Position numbers and translations under genes: made by a program. The notes beneath the pieces are model-generated. The model searched no databases, had not been told where the DNA came from, and saw nothing but the letters and a program-made list of their open reading frames with translations. A stretch of DNA of 64,000 nucleotides from Paraburkholderia sp. BCC1885 (GTDB taxonomy: Bacteria > Pseudomonadota > Gammaproteobacteria > Burkholderiales > Burkholderiaceae). Positions within the stretch are counted from its first letter, which is position 1, and every line of letters begins with the position of its first letter. The stretch spans positions 124,001-188,000 of the forward strand of contig NZ_CAAJGM010000011.1 in assembly GCF_900996235.1 (NCBI RefSeq), given 5' to 3'. This document shows positions 43,892-53,294 of the stretch, in pieces.

Positions 43892-43919
43892 TTTATACTC
43901 CTGTCATACAATCCGTCAA
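43892..43919 (-). promoter_or_regulatory. Sigma-70-type promoter with overlapping candidate GntR site
   Basis: On the minus strand TTGACG (43919-43914) and TATAAA (43897-43892) are 16 bp apart, 89 bp before the MFS start. Between them lies TTGT-ATG-ACAG (43911-43901), a near-palindrome of FadR-family type resembling the sites at 31443-31461 and 35611. A bound repressor would block polymerase. Confidence 0.55.
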
Positions 43920-43985
43920 GAATACGAATTGTGCAGCGCAACCGAAATGAGCCGGATCAACAGACGCAGGGAGGGAGCAACCGGT

Positions 43986-44906
43986 TCAGGTGTACGGCAA
44001 GCGCAGCCCCGCCTCCGGCCAATCCATTGAAACGAGTTGTCCTGTTCCTGAGAGGGTGATGTACGCCGTTTTAAGGTCGGCGCCGCCGAAGCAGATATTG
44101 GTCACCATGGGATCGGGAAACACCACCTGGCGCAGGACGTCGCCGCCCGGCGTGATGACGGTAATACATCCCGTCACGAGCGTGGCGACGCAAATATTTC
44201 CATAGGCGTCCACGGCAAGGCTGTCGAAACGTTGATATCCCGGCAGGCCGCAGACCAACCGCCCGCCGTGCGGCGACGGATGCGGATGCTTCCTGGCGCG
44301 GCCCGGCTCTTCCAGGTCGAACGCCCACAGGCGGCCCGTTTCCGTCTCCGATACATAGACTACCGAATCGTCCGGCGACAGGCCCACACCATTCGCCGTG
44401 GTGAGCGGATAAGCGACTTCCCTGATCATCGAGCCGTCGGCACGCGCGTAGTAAAGACCCGCGTGGTCGCGGTCGCGTGCGCGATTCTTGCCGAAGTCCG
44501 TGAAATAAAAGCCGCCGGTGTGATCGAAGACCAGATCGTTGGGGCCGCACAGCGGGAAATCGCCGCATCGGTCGTATAGCGTCTTCAGTTCGCCGCTGAC
44601 CGGATCGAGCCGCTCGATGCGCCCGCTGGTGTAATGCGGATGAATGCCCGCGCGGGTGCGGTTGAAGCCGGCGATGGTCTGGAACAGAAAGCCGCCGTTA
44701 TTGCAGATGTAAAAGGCGCCGTCCGGTCCCATTGCGAGGCCATTCGGACCGCCGCCGACCTGCGCGATCACCGACACCGCGCCATCGGGCGCGACCCGGC
44801 TGACGGTTTCTCGCTGTATTTCCACCAGCGCCACCGAGCCGTCTGCTAACGCAACGGGCCCTTCCGGAAACAGCAGACCGCTCGCCATTACATTGAAATT
44901 TTCCAT
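43986..44906 (-). CDS. SMP-30/gluconolactonase/LRE family protein
   Basis: The product is 306 aa from the ATG at 44906. It is a six-bladed propeller of the SMP-30/gluconolactonase type: LLFPEGPVAL (metal-binding Glu), GGGPNGLAMGPDGAFYICNN, CGPNDLVFDHTGGFYFTDFG with the metal-binding Asn-Asp, and ANGVGLSPDDSVVYVSETET. Such enzymes open aldonolactones and similar lactones with a divalent metal. It is the last gene of the leu-MFS-ABC-SDR-SBP row before the promoter of the next block. Confidence 0.92.
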   Translation of the reverse strand: MENFNVMASGLLFPEGPVALADGSVALVEIQRETVSRVAPDGAVSVIAQVGGGPNGLAMGPDGAFYICNNGGFLFQTIAGFNRTRAGIHPHYTSGRIERLDPVSGELKTLYDRCGDFPLCGPNDLVFDHTGGFYFTDFGKNRARDRDHAGLYYARADGSMIREVAYPLTTANGVGLSPDDSVVYVSETETGRLWAFDLEEPGRARKHPHPSPHGGRLVCGLPGYQRFDSLAVDAYGNICVATLVTGCITVITPGGDVLRQVVFPDPMVTNICFGGADLKTAYITLSGTGQLVSMDWPEAGLRLPYT

Positions 44907-44943
44907 CGCATTTCCTCGCCCGTTCCGTTGCCGCGGCCGGATA

Positions 44944-45960
44944 TCAGTGCTTGTCGGCGCGTTCGACATAGCTGTTGTCATAGGTGGCGCGCAGATCGAT
45001 ATTCGCCGCGGCAACCGAGGGATCGAAAGCGGCCAGCACGTTGCGCACGGTTTTCGGCGCGTCGTCGGCCATCAATCCATCCTGCGATAAACATTGATGC
45101 ATGTTCGAATAGGCCTTCACAAAAACGGCCTTGTCGGCCACCGCGTATTGCGGCGGCACGGCATCGGCGATCTGCTGCGGAGACGCCTGCGCCATCCACT
45201 TTTCCGCCGCTACCATGGCGTTGGCAATCGCCTGAACCGTTTTCGGGTTCTTGTCGACGAATGCCCGGGTCGCGTAGATACTGGCTTCGGGATAGTTTCC
45301 GCCGAGCGTTGTCTGGGTGTCCTTGACATTGCGCATCTGTGCAAGCGGGAACAAATCACCGCTATCCTGCAGCACGGTCGCAACCGGGTCGTTCGTCATC
45401 AAGGCGTCCACCTGGCCGCTGCGTGCCGCCGCGATCGCACCGGACGACGAACCCACACCGATGATCGAGACGTCATCCGGCTTGAGACCCGCACGGCTCA
45501 GCAGATAGTTGACGCCCATATGAAAACTGGAGCCCGGCGAACTCACGCCGATCCGCTTGCCCTTCAGGTCGGCATAGGTCTTGATCTTGTCGTGGCTCGC
45601 TTTCGTCACGCCAAAGACAAAACCGGGGCAAACTGCCTGCGTAACGAAGGAGACGATCTTTTGACCACGCGCGGCCATCGTGATGGTGTTCGAATAAGCG
45701 CCCACCACGATGTCCGCACTGCCGCCGAGCAATGCCTGCAATGCCTTCGCGCCACCGCTGTACACGCCGATATCCACGTCGAGTCCTTGCTGTTTGAAAT
45801 AGCCCCGGCTGCTGGCGATCACAAACGGTAGATACGGAAAGCCCACGCCCGCAGCGGCCAGATGAAGCTTCGGCTGCTCGGGCGTGCTCTGCGCATTCGC
45901 GGCAGCAGTGAACATCATGGACATCGTCAACATGAGCGAGGCTATGCGAAAACGCTTCAT
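44944..45960 (-). CDS. ABC transporter substrate-binding protein (SsuA/TauA/NMT1-like)
   Basis: A 338-aa protein with a signal peptide ending near NAQS (residue 24). The mature part has the NMT1/SsuA pattern: LHLAAAGVGFPYLPFVIASS, RGYFKQQGLDVDIGVYSGGA, KALQALLGGSADIVVGAYSN, TYADLKGKRIGVSSPGSSFH and QVDALMTNDPVA. It belongs with the permease and ATPase at 46861-48502, from which it is separated by an SDR gene. The substrate is unknown; nitrate, sulfonate, thiamine precursor and aromatic-acid importers all use this fold. Confidence 0.92.
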   Translation of the reverse strand: MKRFRIASLMLTMSMMFTAAANAQSTPEQPKLHLAAAGVGFPYLPFVIASSRGYFKQQGLDVDIGVYSGGAKALQALLGGSADIVVGAYSNTITMAARGQKIVSFVTQAVCPGFVFGVTKASHDKIKTYADLKGKRIGVSSPGSSFHMGVNYLLSRAGLKPDDVSIIGVGSSSGAIAAARSGQVDALMTNDPVATVLQDSGDLFPLAQMRNVKDTQTTLGGNYPEASIYATRAFVDKNPKTVQAIANAMVAAEKWMAQASPQQIADAVPPQYAVADKAVFVKAYSNMHQCLSQDGLMADDAPKTVRNVLAAFDPSVAAANIDLRATYDNSYVERADKH

Positions 45961-46052
45961 GAATACGGCTCCTCAAAGCGAGATATGTGGCTCGTATTGC
46001 GGTATTGCTCCATTTGAGCGGACGTCGTTAACAGGCGCACGCTCAGCCTTGC

Positions 46053-46817
46053 TCAATACGTCGCCCGTCCCCCGGAAAGATCGAACACGGCGCCAGTGGT
46101 AAACGAATTTTCCTCGCTGACGAGCCACGCAATCATGGCGGCGGCTTCGTCGAGTTCCAGGAAGCGGCCGCGCGGAATCTTGCCCAGCATGTAACTGATG
46201 TGTTCCGGCGACTGCTCCATCGCGCCCGGCGTGCGCGCGACCGCAGGCGTGACGCAGTTGACGGCAATGTCATGCCCTGCTACTTCCTTGCCGAGCGATT
46301 TCGTCATGGCGATCACGGCCGCTTTCGCGGCGCTATAAGCGGCGGCATTCGGATTGCCCTCCTTGCCGGCAATCGACGCCACGTTGACGATGCGGCCGTA
46401 GTTTTGCCCCATCATTACCGGAATCACCGCGCGGCAGCAATGAAAGGTGCCGTTCACGTCGACGTCGATCACCTGGTGCCAGTCATCGAGCGGGTAATTG
46501 GCGAGCGTCGCATTGGGTCCCACGATCGCCGCATTGTTGATCAGGATATCGATGCGGCCGAGCGCCCGAAGCGTGCCCTCGAGCGCCGCTACGACGCTGC
46601 CGTAGTCGGCGATATCCACTTTCTCCGTGTGCACGGCGCGCTTGCCGCCGGCGCCTAGTTCGGCGCTTGCCTTGGCGAGTTGAGCTTCGTTGATGTCCCA
46701 GACCACCAGCTTCGCACCCGACGCGAGCAGGCGATGCCCCACCGTCAGGCCGATTCCTTGCGCGCCGCCCGTCACGATCGCAACCCGGCCCGTCAACTCG
46801 ATAGCATTCGTTTGCAC
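46053..46817 (-). CDS. SDR-family oxidoreductase
   Basis: A 254-aa short-chain dehydrogenase from a GTG at 46817 behind AGGAA. The cofactor motif is TGGAQGIG (residues 16-23), with NNAAIVG, the Ser of VNVASIAGKEG, and the catalytic YSAAK. The C-terminal TGAVFDLSGGRATY is typical. It is inserted between the ABC permease and its binding protein, so it probably acts on the imported compound or its first product. The nearest type by eye is 3-oxoacyl-ACP reductase-like or sugar dehydrogenase-like SDRs. Confidence 0.92.
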   Translation of the reverse strand: MQTNAIELTGRVAIVTGGAQGIGLTVGHRLLASGAKLVVWDINEAQLAKASAELGAGGKRAVHTEKVDIADYGSVVAALEGTLRALGRIDILINNAAIVGPNATLANYPLDDWHQVIDVDVNGTFHCCRAVIPVMMGQNYGRIVNVASIAGKEGNPNAAAYSAAKAAVIAMTKSLGKEVAGHDIAVNCVTPAVARTPGAMEQSPEHISYMLGKIPRGRFLELDEAAAMIAWLVSEENSFTTGAVFDLSGGRATY

Positions 46818-46860
46818 AATGATTGATTCCTGTGAATGGATGGAAAAACGCGCGATCCGC

Positions 46861-47667
46861 TCAAGCGTGCCCGCTAACCGTCTGCCCTGCGGACGGTTGC
46901 CAGCGCATGAAATGCGCTTCGAACAGCGACACGGTCGTATCGAGCACTAGCGCGAACACCGTGAGCAAAAGAATGCCGGCGATGACCGAGTCGATATCGA
47001 ACACGCCTTCAGCCAGCAGAATCAGGTAACCCACGCCCTTCTCGGAGCCGAGGTATTCGCCCACCACGCTGCCCACGAACGCAATGCCGACGGCGTTATG
47101 CAAGCTCGAAAAGACCCAGCTCATTGCCGATGGCAGATAGACGTGCCGCATCAACTGCCGTGAATTCGCGCCAAGCATGCGCGTGTTGGCCAGCACGGCT
47201 GGGCTGACTTCACGCACGCCCTGAAAGACGTTGAAAAACACCACGAAGAAAACCAGCGTGACGCCGAGCGCCACCTTCGACCAGATGCCAAGCCCAAACC
47301 ACAAGGCGAAGATCGGCGCGAAGATCAACCTCGGCATCGAATTCAAAGCCTTGATGAACGGATCGGTGACGATTGCGAGAAACGGGCTTAGCGCGAGCCA
47401 CAGACCGCAGGCGAGCCCTAGCACCGTACCGATCAAAAAGGCCAGAATGGTTTCGATAAGCGTCGTATAAAGATGCGCATAGATCGAGCCGGTGACGAAC
47501 CAGCTAATCAGCTTGCGCGCCACGCCAGCCGGGTCACCGAAGAAAAACGGCGAAATCCAGCCGCGGCTCGTCAGCAGCCACCAGACGAACACAAAGCCAC
47601 CGAGCAACAGCAGACGCGTGACCAGCACCACCAGCCTGTTACGTGGATCAAGAAGGGTTGCGTGCAT
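46861..47667 (-). CDS. ABC transporter permease (SsuC/TauC-like)
   Basis: A 268-aa inner-membrane protein with about six hydrophobic segments. The coupling loop is KVALGVTLVFFVVFFNVFQG, then VREVSPAVLANTRMLGANSR and QLMRHVYLPSAMSWVFSSL, typical of the nitrate/sulfonate/taurine class. The C-terminus carries ILLLTVFALVLDTTVSLFEA. Its start lies 20 bp inside the end of the ATPase gene, indicating coupled translation. Confidence 0.93.
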   Translation of the reverse strand: MHATLLDPRNRLVVLVTRLLLLGGFVFVWWLLTSRGWISPFFFGDPAGVARKLISWFVTGSIYAHLYTTLIETILAFLIGTVLGLACGLWLALSPFLAIVTDPFIKALNSMPRLIFAPIFALWFGLGIWSKVALGVTLVFFVVFFNVFQGVREVSPAVLANTRMLGANSRQLMRHVYLPSAMSWVFSSLHNAVGIAFVGSVVGEYLGSEKGVGYLILLAEGVFDIDSVIAGILLLTVFALVLDTTVSLFEAHFMRWQPSAGQTVSGHA

Positions 47668-48502
47668 AGCTTTTCGAAACCTCCGCCCTGAGTACCTGCC
47701 AGATCTGCGCGTGAAGCTGCAGGAATCGTTGTGTCATGCGGATTTCGGCGACCTCGCGCGGACGCTGCAGATCTATGTCGAATTCGGCAACCGGTCTGGT
47801 GGCCGGTCCCGCTGACATCACCACCACGCGGTCCGACAACGAAATCGCCTCTTCGAGATCGTGGGTGACGAATACGACGGACTTGCGGTCCGTCGACCAC
47901 AGCCGCAGCAATTCGTCTTCCATCAGATGGCGCGTCTGGATGTCGAGCGCGCTAAACGGCTCATCCATCAGGAGGATGCGTGGATCGAGCGCCAGCGCCT
48001 GCGCAAGGCCGGCGCGCTTGCGCATGCCGCCCGACATCTGGTGGGGATATTTGTCGCCGTGTCCGTCGAGGCCCACGCGGTGCAGCCACTCGCGCGCGGT
48101 GGCAATGGCGTCGGCCTTCGGCTGGCCGTGGAACAGCAGTCCCGCCGCGATGTTGTCTTCGGCGCTTTTCCAGGGCATGAGCGCGTCCACCTGAAACAGA
48201 TAAGCCGCGTCCTTGTTGAGACCTTGCCTGAGCGGCTCACCGAATACGCTTAGTACGCCCGACGAAGGTCGGATCAAACCCGCCGCCACATTGAGTAGCG
48301 TCGACTTTCCGCAGCCGGTGGGTCCGACCACGGAGAGGAATTCGCCGTCGCGCACCCCGAGGTTCACTTCGCTCACCGCGGTATAGGTGCGCCCTCGTCC
48401 TTCGTTGCTGGCGAACGTACAGGTGACGCCCTCGAAACGCAGCGCCTCCCGCGCGTTGAGCGGCTTGCGTTCGGCATCGACGCTGCGTAATGCTGCCGTC
48501 AT
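47648..48502 (-). CDS. ABC transporter ATPase (SsuB/TauB-like)
   Basis: The product is 284 aa from the ATG at 48502, behind AAGGAGG; the longer frame overlaps the MFS gene upstream. Walker A is GPTGCGKST, the Q-loop AYLFQVDALMPW, the signature MSGGMRKRAGLAQAL, Walker B ILLMDEPFSALD and the switch VFVTHDLEEAI. The length and the QxDxLxPW Q-loop are typical of SsuB/TauB/NrtD ATPases. It forms one importer with the next permease and the binding protein at 44944. Confidence 0.93.
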   Translation of the reverse strand: MTAALRSVDAERKPLNAREALRFEGVTCTFASNEGRGRTYTAVSEVNLGVRDGEFLSVVGPTGCGKSTLLNVAAGLIRPSSGVLSVFGEPLRQGLNKDAAYLFQVDALMPWKSAEDNIAAGLLFHGQPKADAIATAREWLHRVGLDGHGDKYPHQMSGGMRKRAGLAQALALDPRILLMDEPFSALDIQTRHLMEDELLRLWSTDRKSVVFVTHDLEEAISLSDRVVVMSAGPATRPVAEFDIDLQRPREVAEIRMTQRFLQLHAQIWQVLRAEVSKSYARNPS

Positions 48503-48534
48503 GGTGCTGCCTCCTTCGGGCCGCGTGGTGAAGC

Positions 48535-49950
48535 TCACTGCGAAAGCTCTTCCAGGCTGCGGTTAAGCGTGCGCGGACTGAACACGCCCACCGCCACGAT
48601 CATCACGAGCATGGCCGCGCCGATAAACAGCGCCACCCCAGCCGTGCCGCCCTCATGCAGAAAGAAGCCGATCAGGAGACCCGCGAGCGCGGCGCTCACG
48701 CGGCTCCACGAATAGACAAAGCCGATCGCCCGCGCGCGAATCCGGGTGGGATACTGTTCCGCCTGAAAACCGTGGAAGACAAACGAAATCCAGTTATTGA
48801 ACAGCGTGACCAGCACACCGAAGAAGATAATGAGCGCTGGACTCGTCTGTCGGGCAAAAAACATCATGAAGATGCCGATGCCCACTCCCGCCGAGACGAT
48901 CTGCCATTTGCGCTCCATCTTGTCCGCAATCCAGATGCCGAGCAGCGGTCCGACCGGATTCGCCAGCGCGATGATAAAAGCGTACTGAAGGCTGGTGGTG
49001 ACGTGGATGCCCTTCGAAATCAGCAGCGTCGGCACCCATGCGCCGAAACCGTAGAAGGCGATCGTCTGGGTCAGATTAAAAACGGACAGAACTAGCGTGC
49101 GCTTTCCATACGGCGCCCTGAACAGTTCGGAGAACTTGCCATCTCCGATCACCGCTTCCGCAGGCGCCGCTGGCGGCAGCGCGGCAACGCCCACGTCGCG
49201 CGCAATTTTAGCTTCGAGATCGCGCATGATCCGCTCGGCCTCGCCTTCCTTGCCGTGCAGCGAAAGCCAGCGTGGACTCTCGGGCAACCCCAGCCGCAAG
49301 CACCACGCCGCTACCGCGCCGACTGCGGCGATCATCGCCACCCAGCGCCAGCCGTCGATACCGAAAGGGCTCGCCGGCACCAGCAGCCAGCCAAGCAGGG
49401 CCACTACCGGCACGATCAGGAATTCGATGAACTGATAAAACGCGAACGCCTTGCCGCGGCCTTGCGGCGGCACGAGTTCAGTGAGAAAGGTATCGATGGT
49501 GACCTGTTCGAGCCCCACGCCGATTGCCGCGATGAAGCGGCACAGGTCGACCCCCGCCGCACTCGTCTGGCACGCCATGATGGCCGTGGCGAGCGAATAC
49601 CAGATCAGCGAAAAGGTGAACATGGAGCGGCGTCCGAGGCGGTCCGCAATCGAGCCGAACACCATGCAGCCCAGCCACATGCCCGCGAACGTGCAGAAGA
49701 CGAAGAACCCTACACCGCTGATACCGAAGAAGCCCACCGAATTATTGGAGAACAGCCCGCTGCGCACGAGCCCCGGCGCGATATACGCCGTCATGAACAG
49801 GTCGTACAGTTCGAACACGCCGCCCAGCGAGATCAGGAACACCAGCCGCCACAGGGTGCGCGTAAACGGCAACCTGTCGAGGCGCGCCGCGACTTGCCCT
49901 GCATACGAGTCGGCCACGACGAAGGTCGTATCCGCGTAGATTTCAGTCAT
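48535..49950 (-). CDS. MFS transporter, metabolite/sugar type
   Basis: The product is 471 aa from the ATG at 49950, behind CGGAG. There are about twelve transmembrane segments. Signature loops are VFGSIADRLGRRSMFTFSLI, PPQGRGKAFAFYQFIEFLIV, the mid-loop PESPRWLSLHGKEGEAERIM, and WIADKMERKWQIVSAGV. It falls in the sugar-porter/MHS clades of organic-acid transporters. It is placed between leuB and the ABC ATPase, so this row of genes has two independent importers. Confidence 0.9.
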   Translation of the reverse strand: MTEIYADTTFVVADSYAGQVAARLDRLPFTRTLWRLVFLISLGGVFELYDLFMTAYIAPGLVRSGLFSNNSVGFFGISGVGFFVFCTFAGMWLGCMVFGSIADRLGRRSMFTFSLIWYSLATAIMACQTSAAGVDLCRFIAAIGVGLEQVTIDTFLTELVPPQGRGKAFAFYQFIEFLIVPVVALLGWLLVPASPFGIDGWRWVAMIAAVGAVAAWCLRLGLPESPRWLSLHGKEGEAERIMRDLEAKIARDVGVAALPPAAPAEAVIGDGKFSELFRAPYGKRTLVLSVFNLTQTIAFYGFGAWVPTLLISKGIHVTTSLQYAFIIALANPVGPLLGIWIADKMERKWQIVSAGVGIGIFMMFFARQTSPALIIFFGVLVTLFNNWISFVFHGFQAEQYPTRIRARAIGFVYSWSRVSAALAGLLIGFFLHEGGTAGVALFIGAAMLVMIVAVGVFSPRTLNRSLEELSQ

Positions 49951-50080
49951 CGTCGTCTCCGTGCGGCATGCCATCGCCACCGTGATTATTTTTTCGGCCC
50001 GTTTGATGCCCGGCGCGAACCGGGCGTGCGGCGCCGCTTACTATCACTCACACTCACTGCTTATCGCCAACCTTCGCCGC

Positions 50081-51145
50081 TTAGCCGAGTGCGGCAAGCA
50101 CGGCCTCACCCATTTCACGCGTGCCGACTTTCTTCGTACCCGGCTGATAGATGTCCGCGGTACGGTAGCCCTCGGCCAGCACCTTGCTGACCGCGCGACG
50201 AATCCGCGTGGCCGCCTCCGGCAGATCGAACGACAGGCGCATCATCATTTCAACCGACAGGATCGCCGCCAGCGGATTGGCGATGTCTTTGCCGGCGATA
50301 TCGGGCGCGGTGCCGTGCACGGGCTCGTACAGCCCCAAACGGTCGCTGCCGAGCGACGCCGACGGCAGCATGCCGATCGAGCCGGTCAACATGGCCGCCG
50401 CGTCGGACAGGATGTCGCCGAACACGTTGCCCGTCACGATCACGTCGAACTGGCGCGGGTTGCGCATCAGCATCATCGCGGCAGCGTCGACGAATGCGTG
50501 GGTCAGTTCGACGTCCGGGTACGCCGTGCCGACTTCGGTCACGACTTCGCGCCACAGTTGCATGGTTTCGAGCACGTTGGCCTTGTCGACCGAACACACC
50601 TTGCGATTGCGCTGCCGTGCGGCGCGAAACGCCGCATGGGCGATGCGCCGCACTTCGCTTTCCGTGTAGCGCATCGTGTTGATGCCGACGCGCTCGCCGC
50701 CCTCGATCGTAATGCCGCGCGGCTCGCCGAAATACAGGTCGCCGGTCAATTCGCGCAGAATCACGATGTCCAGTCCGTCGACGATTTCGCGCTTCAGGCT
50801 CGACGCATCGGCCAGTTCGGGAAACAGGAACGCCGGGCGGAAATTCGCAAACAGGCCCAGCGCCTTGCGCAGACGCAGCAGGCTCGCACCGGGACGCATG
50901 TCGAAGGGGATCTTCTCGTCGCCCGGCTCGCCCGCCGCGCCGAACAGAATCGCGTCGGACTTGCGCGCCAGTTCGAGCGTCGCCGCCGGCAGCGGGTCGC
51001 CTGCGGCGGCCACGCCCGCTCCGCCGATCGGCGCGTGACTGACTTCCAGTTCGGCACTCTTAGGCACGACTGCCTGCAACACCTTGAGCGCTTCGGCGGT
51101 GACTTCCTTGCCAATTCCATCGCCAGCGAGCACGGCAACTTTCAT
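50081..51145 (-). CDS. leuB: 3-isopropylmalate dehydrogenase-family enzyme (LeuB paralogue)
   Basis: The product is 354 aa from the ATG at 51145, behind AGGA. It is a decarboxylating beta-hydroxyacid dehydrogenase: [13 protein letters not shown] at the start, [20 protein letters not shown] with the substrate arginines, [15 protein letters not shown], the lysine/aspartate region [39 protein letters not shown], and the NAD motif [17 protein letters not shown]. The motifs are IPMDH-like, not tartrate dehydrogenase-like. The setting (no asd, truA or trp genes beside it) suggests a second copy, not the canonical Burkholderia leu locus. Confidence 0.88.
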   Translation of the reverse strand: MKVAVLAGDGIGKEVTAEALKVLQAVVPKSAELEVSHAPIGGAGVAAAGDPLPAATLELARKSDAILFGAAGEPGDEKIPFDMRPGASLLRLRKALGLFANFRPAFLFPELADASSLKREIVDGLDIVILRELTGDLYFGEPRGITIEGGERVGINTMRYTESEVRRIAHAAFRAARQRNRKVCSVDKANVLETMQLWREVVTEVGTAYPDVELTHAFVDAAAMMLMRNPRQFDVIVTGNVFGDILSDAAAMLTGSIGMLPSASLGSDRLGLYEPVHGTAPDIAGKDIANPLAAILSVEMMMRLSFDLPEAATRIRRAVSKVLAEGYRTADIYQPGTKKVGTREMGEAVLAALG

Positions 51146-51183
51146 TTCCTGTCCTTTATAAGGGATGAATATCGCACCGGCTT

Positions 51184-51774
51184 TCAATACGCGTAACTGC
51201 GCTCGAATGCTTCGATCCGGTCCAGTTGAGTCAAGGTGTAGCCGAGTTCGTCGAGACCCTCCATCAGGCAGCGCTTCTGGTAGGTGTCGATATCGAACCC
51301 GTGCTTGACGCCATCAGGCGTGGCAACCGTCTGCGCGGCGAGTTCGACACTGACGTGCAAGCCTGGTTGCGCCTCGATCTTGCCGATCATTTCCGTGACG
51401 TGGCTGGCCGGCAGCAATACCACCAGCAAGCCGTTCTTCGCCGCGTTCGACGCAAAGATATCGCCAACACTCGGCGCGATCACGACGCGAACGCCGTAGT
51501 CGTACAGCGCCCACACCGCATGCTCGCGCGACGAACCGCAAGCGAAGTTCTCTTTCGCCACCACGATGCGCGCATCACGATACGCCGCTGCGTTCAGTGC
51601 AAATGATTCGTTGAGCGAACCGTCCGCGCGATACCGTAAATCGCGAAACAGATAATTGCCGAAATTATCGGAACGGGGCTTCTGCAGATAGCGTGCGGGC
51701 AGAATCTGATCCGTGTCGAAGTTGGCCTGCGAAATCGGCAGCGCCACTGCGTCCAGATGAACGAATGGTTCCAT
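51184..51774 (-). CDS. leuD: 3-isopropylmalate dehydratase small subunit-family protein (LeuD paralogue)
   Basis: The product is 196 aa from the ATG at 51774, which overlaps the leuC stop by one base (TGATG). Family motifs: [54 protein letters not shown] and a C-terminal [20 protein letters not shown]. It is at the short end of the LeuD range. It forms a heterodimer with LeuC to isomerise or hydrate a 2-alkylmalate-type acid. Translation is coupled to leuC. Confidence 0.9.
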   Translation of the reverse strand: MEPFVHLDAVALPISQANFDTDQILPARYLQKPRSDNFGNYLFRDLRYRADGSLNESFALNAAAYRDARIVVAKENFACGSSREHAVWALYDYGVRVVIAPSVGDIFASNAAKNGLLVVLLPASHVTEMIGKIEAQPGLHVSVELAAQTVATPDGVKHGFDIDTYQKRCLMEGLDELGYTLTQLDRIEAFERSYAY

Positions 51775-53204
51775 CAGATGCCCTCCGCGAGCATGGGCCG
51801 GACGTCGACGAGGTGTCCGCTCAGCGCGGCGGCCGCGACCATGACGGGGCTCATCAGATGGGTCCGCGAGCCGGGGCCCTGGCGGCCCACAAAGTTGCGA
51901 TTGGTCGTGGACGCGCTGCGCTGCCCCGGCGCCACCGTATCGCCGTTGGTGCCGAGGCACATCGAGCAGCCCGCTTCGCGCCACTGAAAACCTGCGTCCC
52001 TGAAGATGCGATCGAGGCCCAGCGCCTCCGCTTCCTGTTTGACGAGCCCGGAGCCCGGCACCACCCACGCCTCGACCGATTGCGCGACCTTGCGGCCCTT
52101 GACCACCGCAGCGGCCGCCTTGAGGTCCTCGATACGGCCATTGGTGCAGGAACCGATAAACGCCCGGTCGATCTTCAGACCGTCGAGCGGCATGCCCGGC
52201 GTCAGCCCCATGTAATCCATGCTGCGCTGCATCGCGACGCGCCGTTCGCCGTTCGGCGCCGCAGCAGGGTCCGGCACGCGCGCGTCGATGGGCAGCGCAT
52301 CCTCGGGGCTGTTGCCCCAGGTGACCATCGGCCGGAGACTGCCGACGTCGAGCGAGACTTCCTTGTCGAACGACGCGCCCGGGTCCGAGGCCAGCGAGCG
52401 CCAGCGCGTCACCTCACGGTCCCATTCTGCGCCGGCCGGCGCGAACGGCCTGCCCGCGAGATAGTTGAAGGTGGTGTCGTCAGGCGCGATCATGCCGGCG
52501 CGTCCGCCCGCTTCGATAGACATGTTGCAGACCGTCAGACGTCCTTCCATCGACAGGCTGGCGATCCCCGGTCCGCTGTATTCGATCACATGTCCCGTCG
52601 CGCCGCCCGCGCCGATGCGGGCGATGATGGCGAGAATCACGTCTTTCGCGCTCACGCCGGCCGGCAAGCGGCCTTCGAGCACGATGCGCAAGGCCTTGGG
52701 CTTGCGCTGCCAGAGGGTTTGCGTCGCCAGCACGTGCGCGACTTCGGTGGCGCCGATGCCGAACGCTAGCGCGCCTAGCGCGCCATGCGTCGATGTATGG
52801 CTGTCGCCACATACGATCAGCATGCCCGGCCGACTCATGCCCTGTTCAGGACCGACCACATGGACGATGCCCTGGCGCACATCGTCGAGACCAAAGAAAG
52901 TGATGCCGAGGCTCTTGCTGTCTTCGCGCAGGGCGTCGGCCATGGCGCGCTTTTCCGGATCGGCGATGCTGGCGAGATCGCGATTGGCAGTGGGCACGTA
53001 GTGGTCCGGCGTGGCAAAACCGCGTTGCGGCGCATGGGCCTTCAGGCCGCGCTGGCGCAGCATTTCGAAAGCGGGCGCGGAGCCGTCCTGCAGAAAGTGA
53101 CTGTCCACGTAAAGCAGGCTTTGACCGTCTTCGCGTGTGAGAACGTGATGGGTCTGCCAGATTTTATCGAGCAGTGTTCGGGGTGCCCGGTTCGATGGGT
53201 TCAC
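51774..53204 (-). CDS. leuC: 3-isopropylmalate dehydratase large subunit-family protein (LeuC paralogue)
   Basis: A 476-aa aconitase-family protein from a GTG at 53204, behind GGAGAC. Iron-sulfur ligands are present in IGSCTNGR and in the AGCSMCLGTN pair. CGDSHTSTHGALGALAFGIG, WVVPGSGLVKQEAEALGLDR and TTNRNFVGRQGPGSRTHLMS complete the signature. It heads the row leuC-leuD-leuB-MFS-ABC-SDR-SBP-SMP30 and is divergent from a LysR gene. Leucine biosynthesis is possible, but the neighbours suggest a catabolic isomerase/dehydratase role on another branched dicarboxylate. Confidence 0.9.
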   Translation of the reverse strand: MNPSNRAPRTLLDKIWQTHHVLTREDGQSLLYVDSHFLQDGSAPAFEMLRQRGLKAHAPQRGFATPDHYVPTANRDLASIADPEKRAMADALREDSKSLGITFFGLDDVRQGIVHVVGPEQGMSRPGMLIVCGDSHTSTHGALGALAFGIGATEVAHVLATQTLWQRKPKALRIVLEGRLPAGVSAKDVILAIIARIGAGGATGHVIEYSGPGIASLSMEGRLTVCNMSIEAGGRAGMIAPDDTTFNYLAGRPFAPAGAEWDREVTRWRSLASDPGASFDKEVSLDVGSLRPMVTWGNSPEDALPIDARVPDPAAAPNGERRVAMQRSMDYMGLTPGMPLDGLKIDRAFIGSCTNGRIEDLKAAAAVVKGRKVAQSVEAWVVPGSGLVKQEAEALGLDRIFRDAGFQWREAGCSMCLGTNGDTVAPGQRSASTTNRNFVGRQGPGSRTHLMSPVMVAAAALSGHLVDVRPMLAEGI

Positions 53205-53294
53205 TTCGATGTCTCCGTCGGTCAGCGCCGTCTGTCGCGGCGCGAGTTCTCGATGTCGAGTGAATCGATGATAGGCAGTTCTAGGGCCTTTTCA

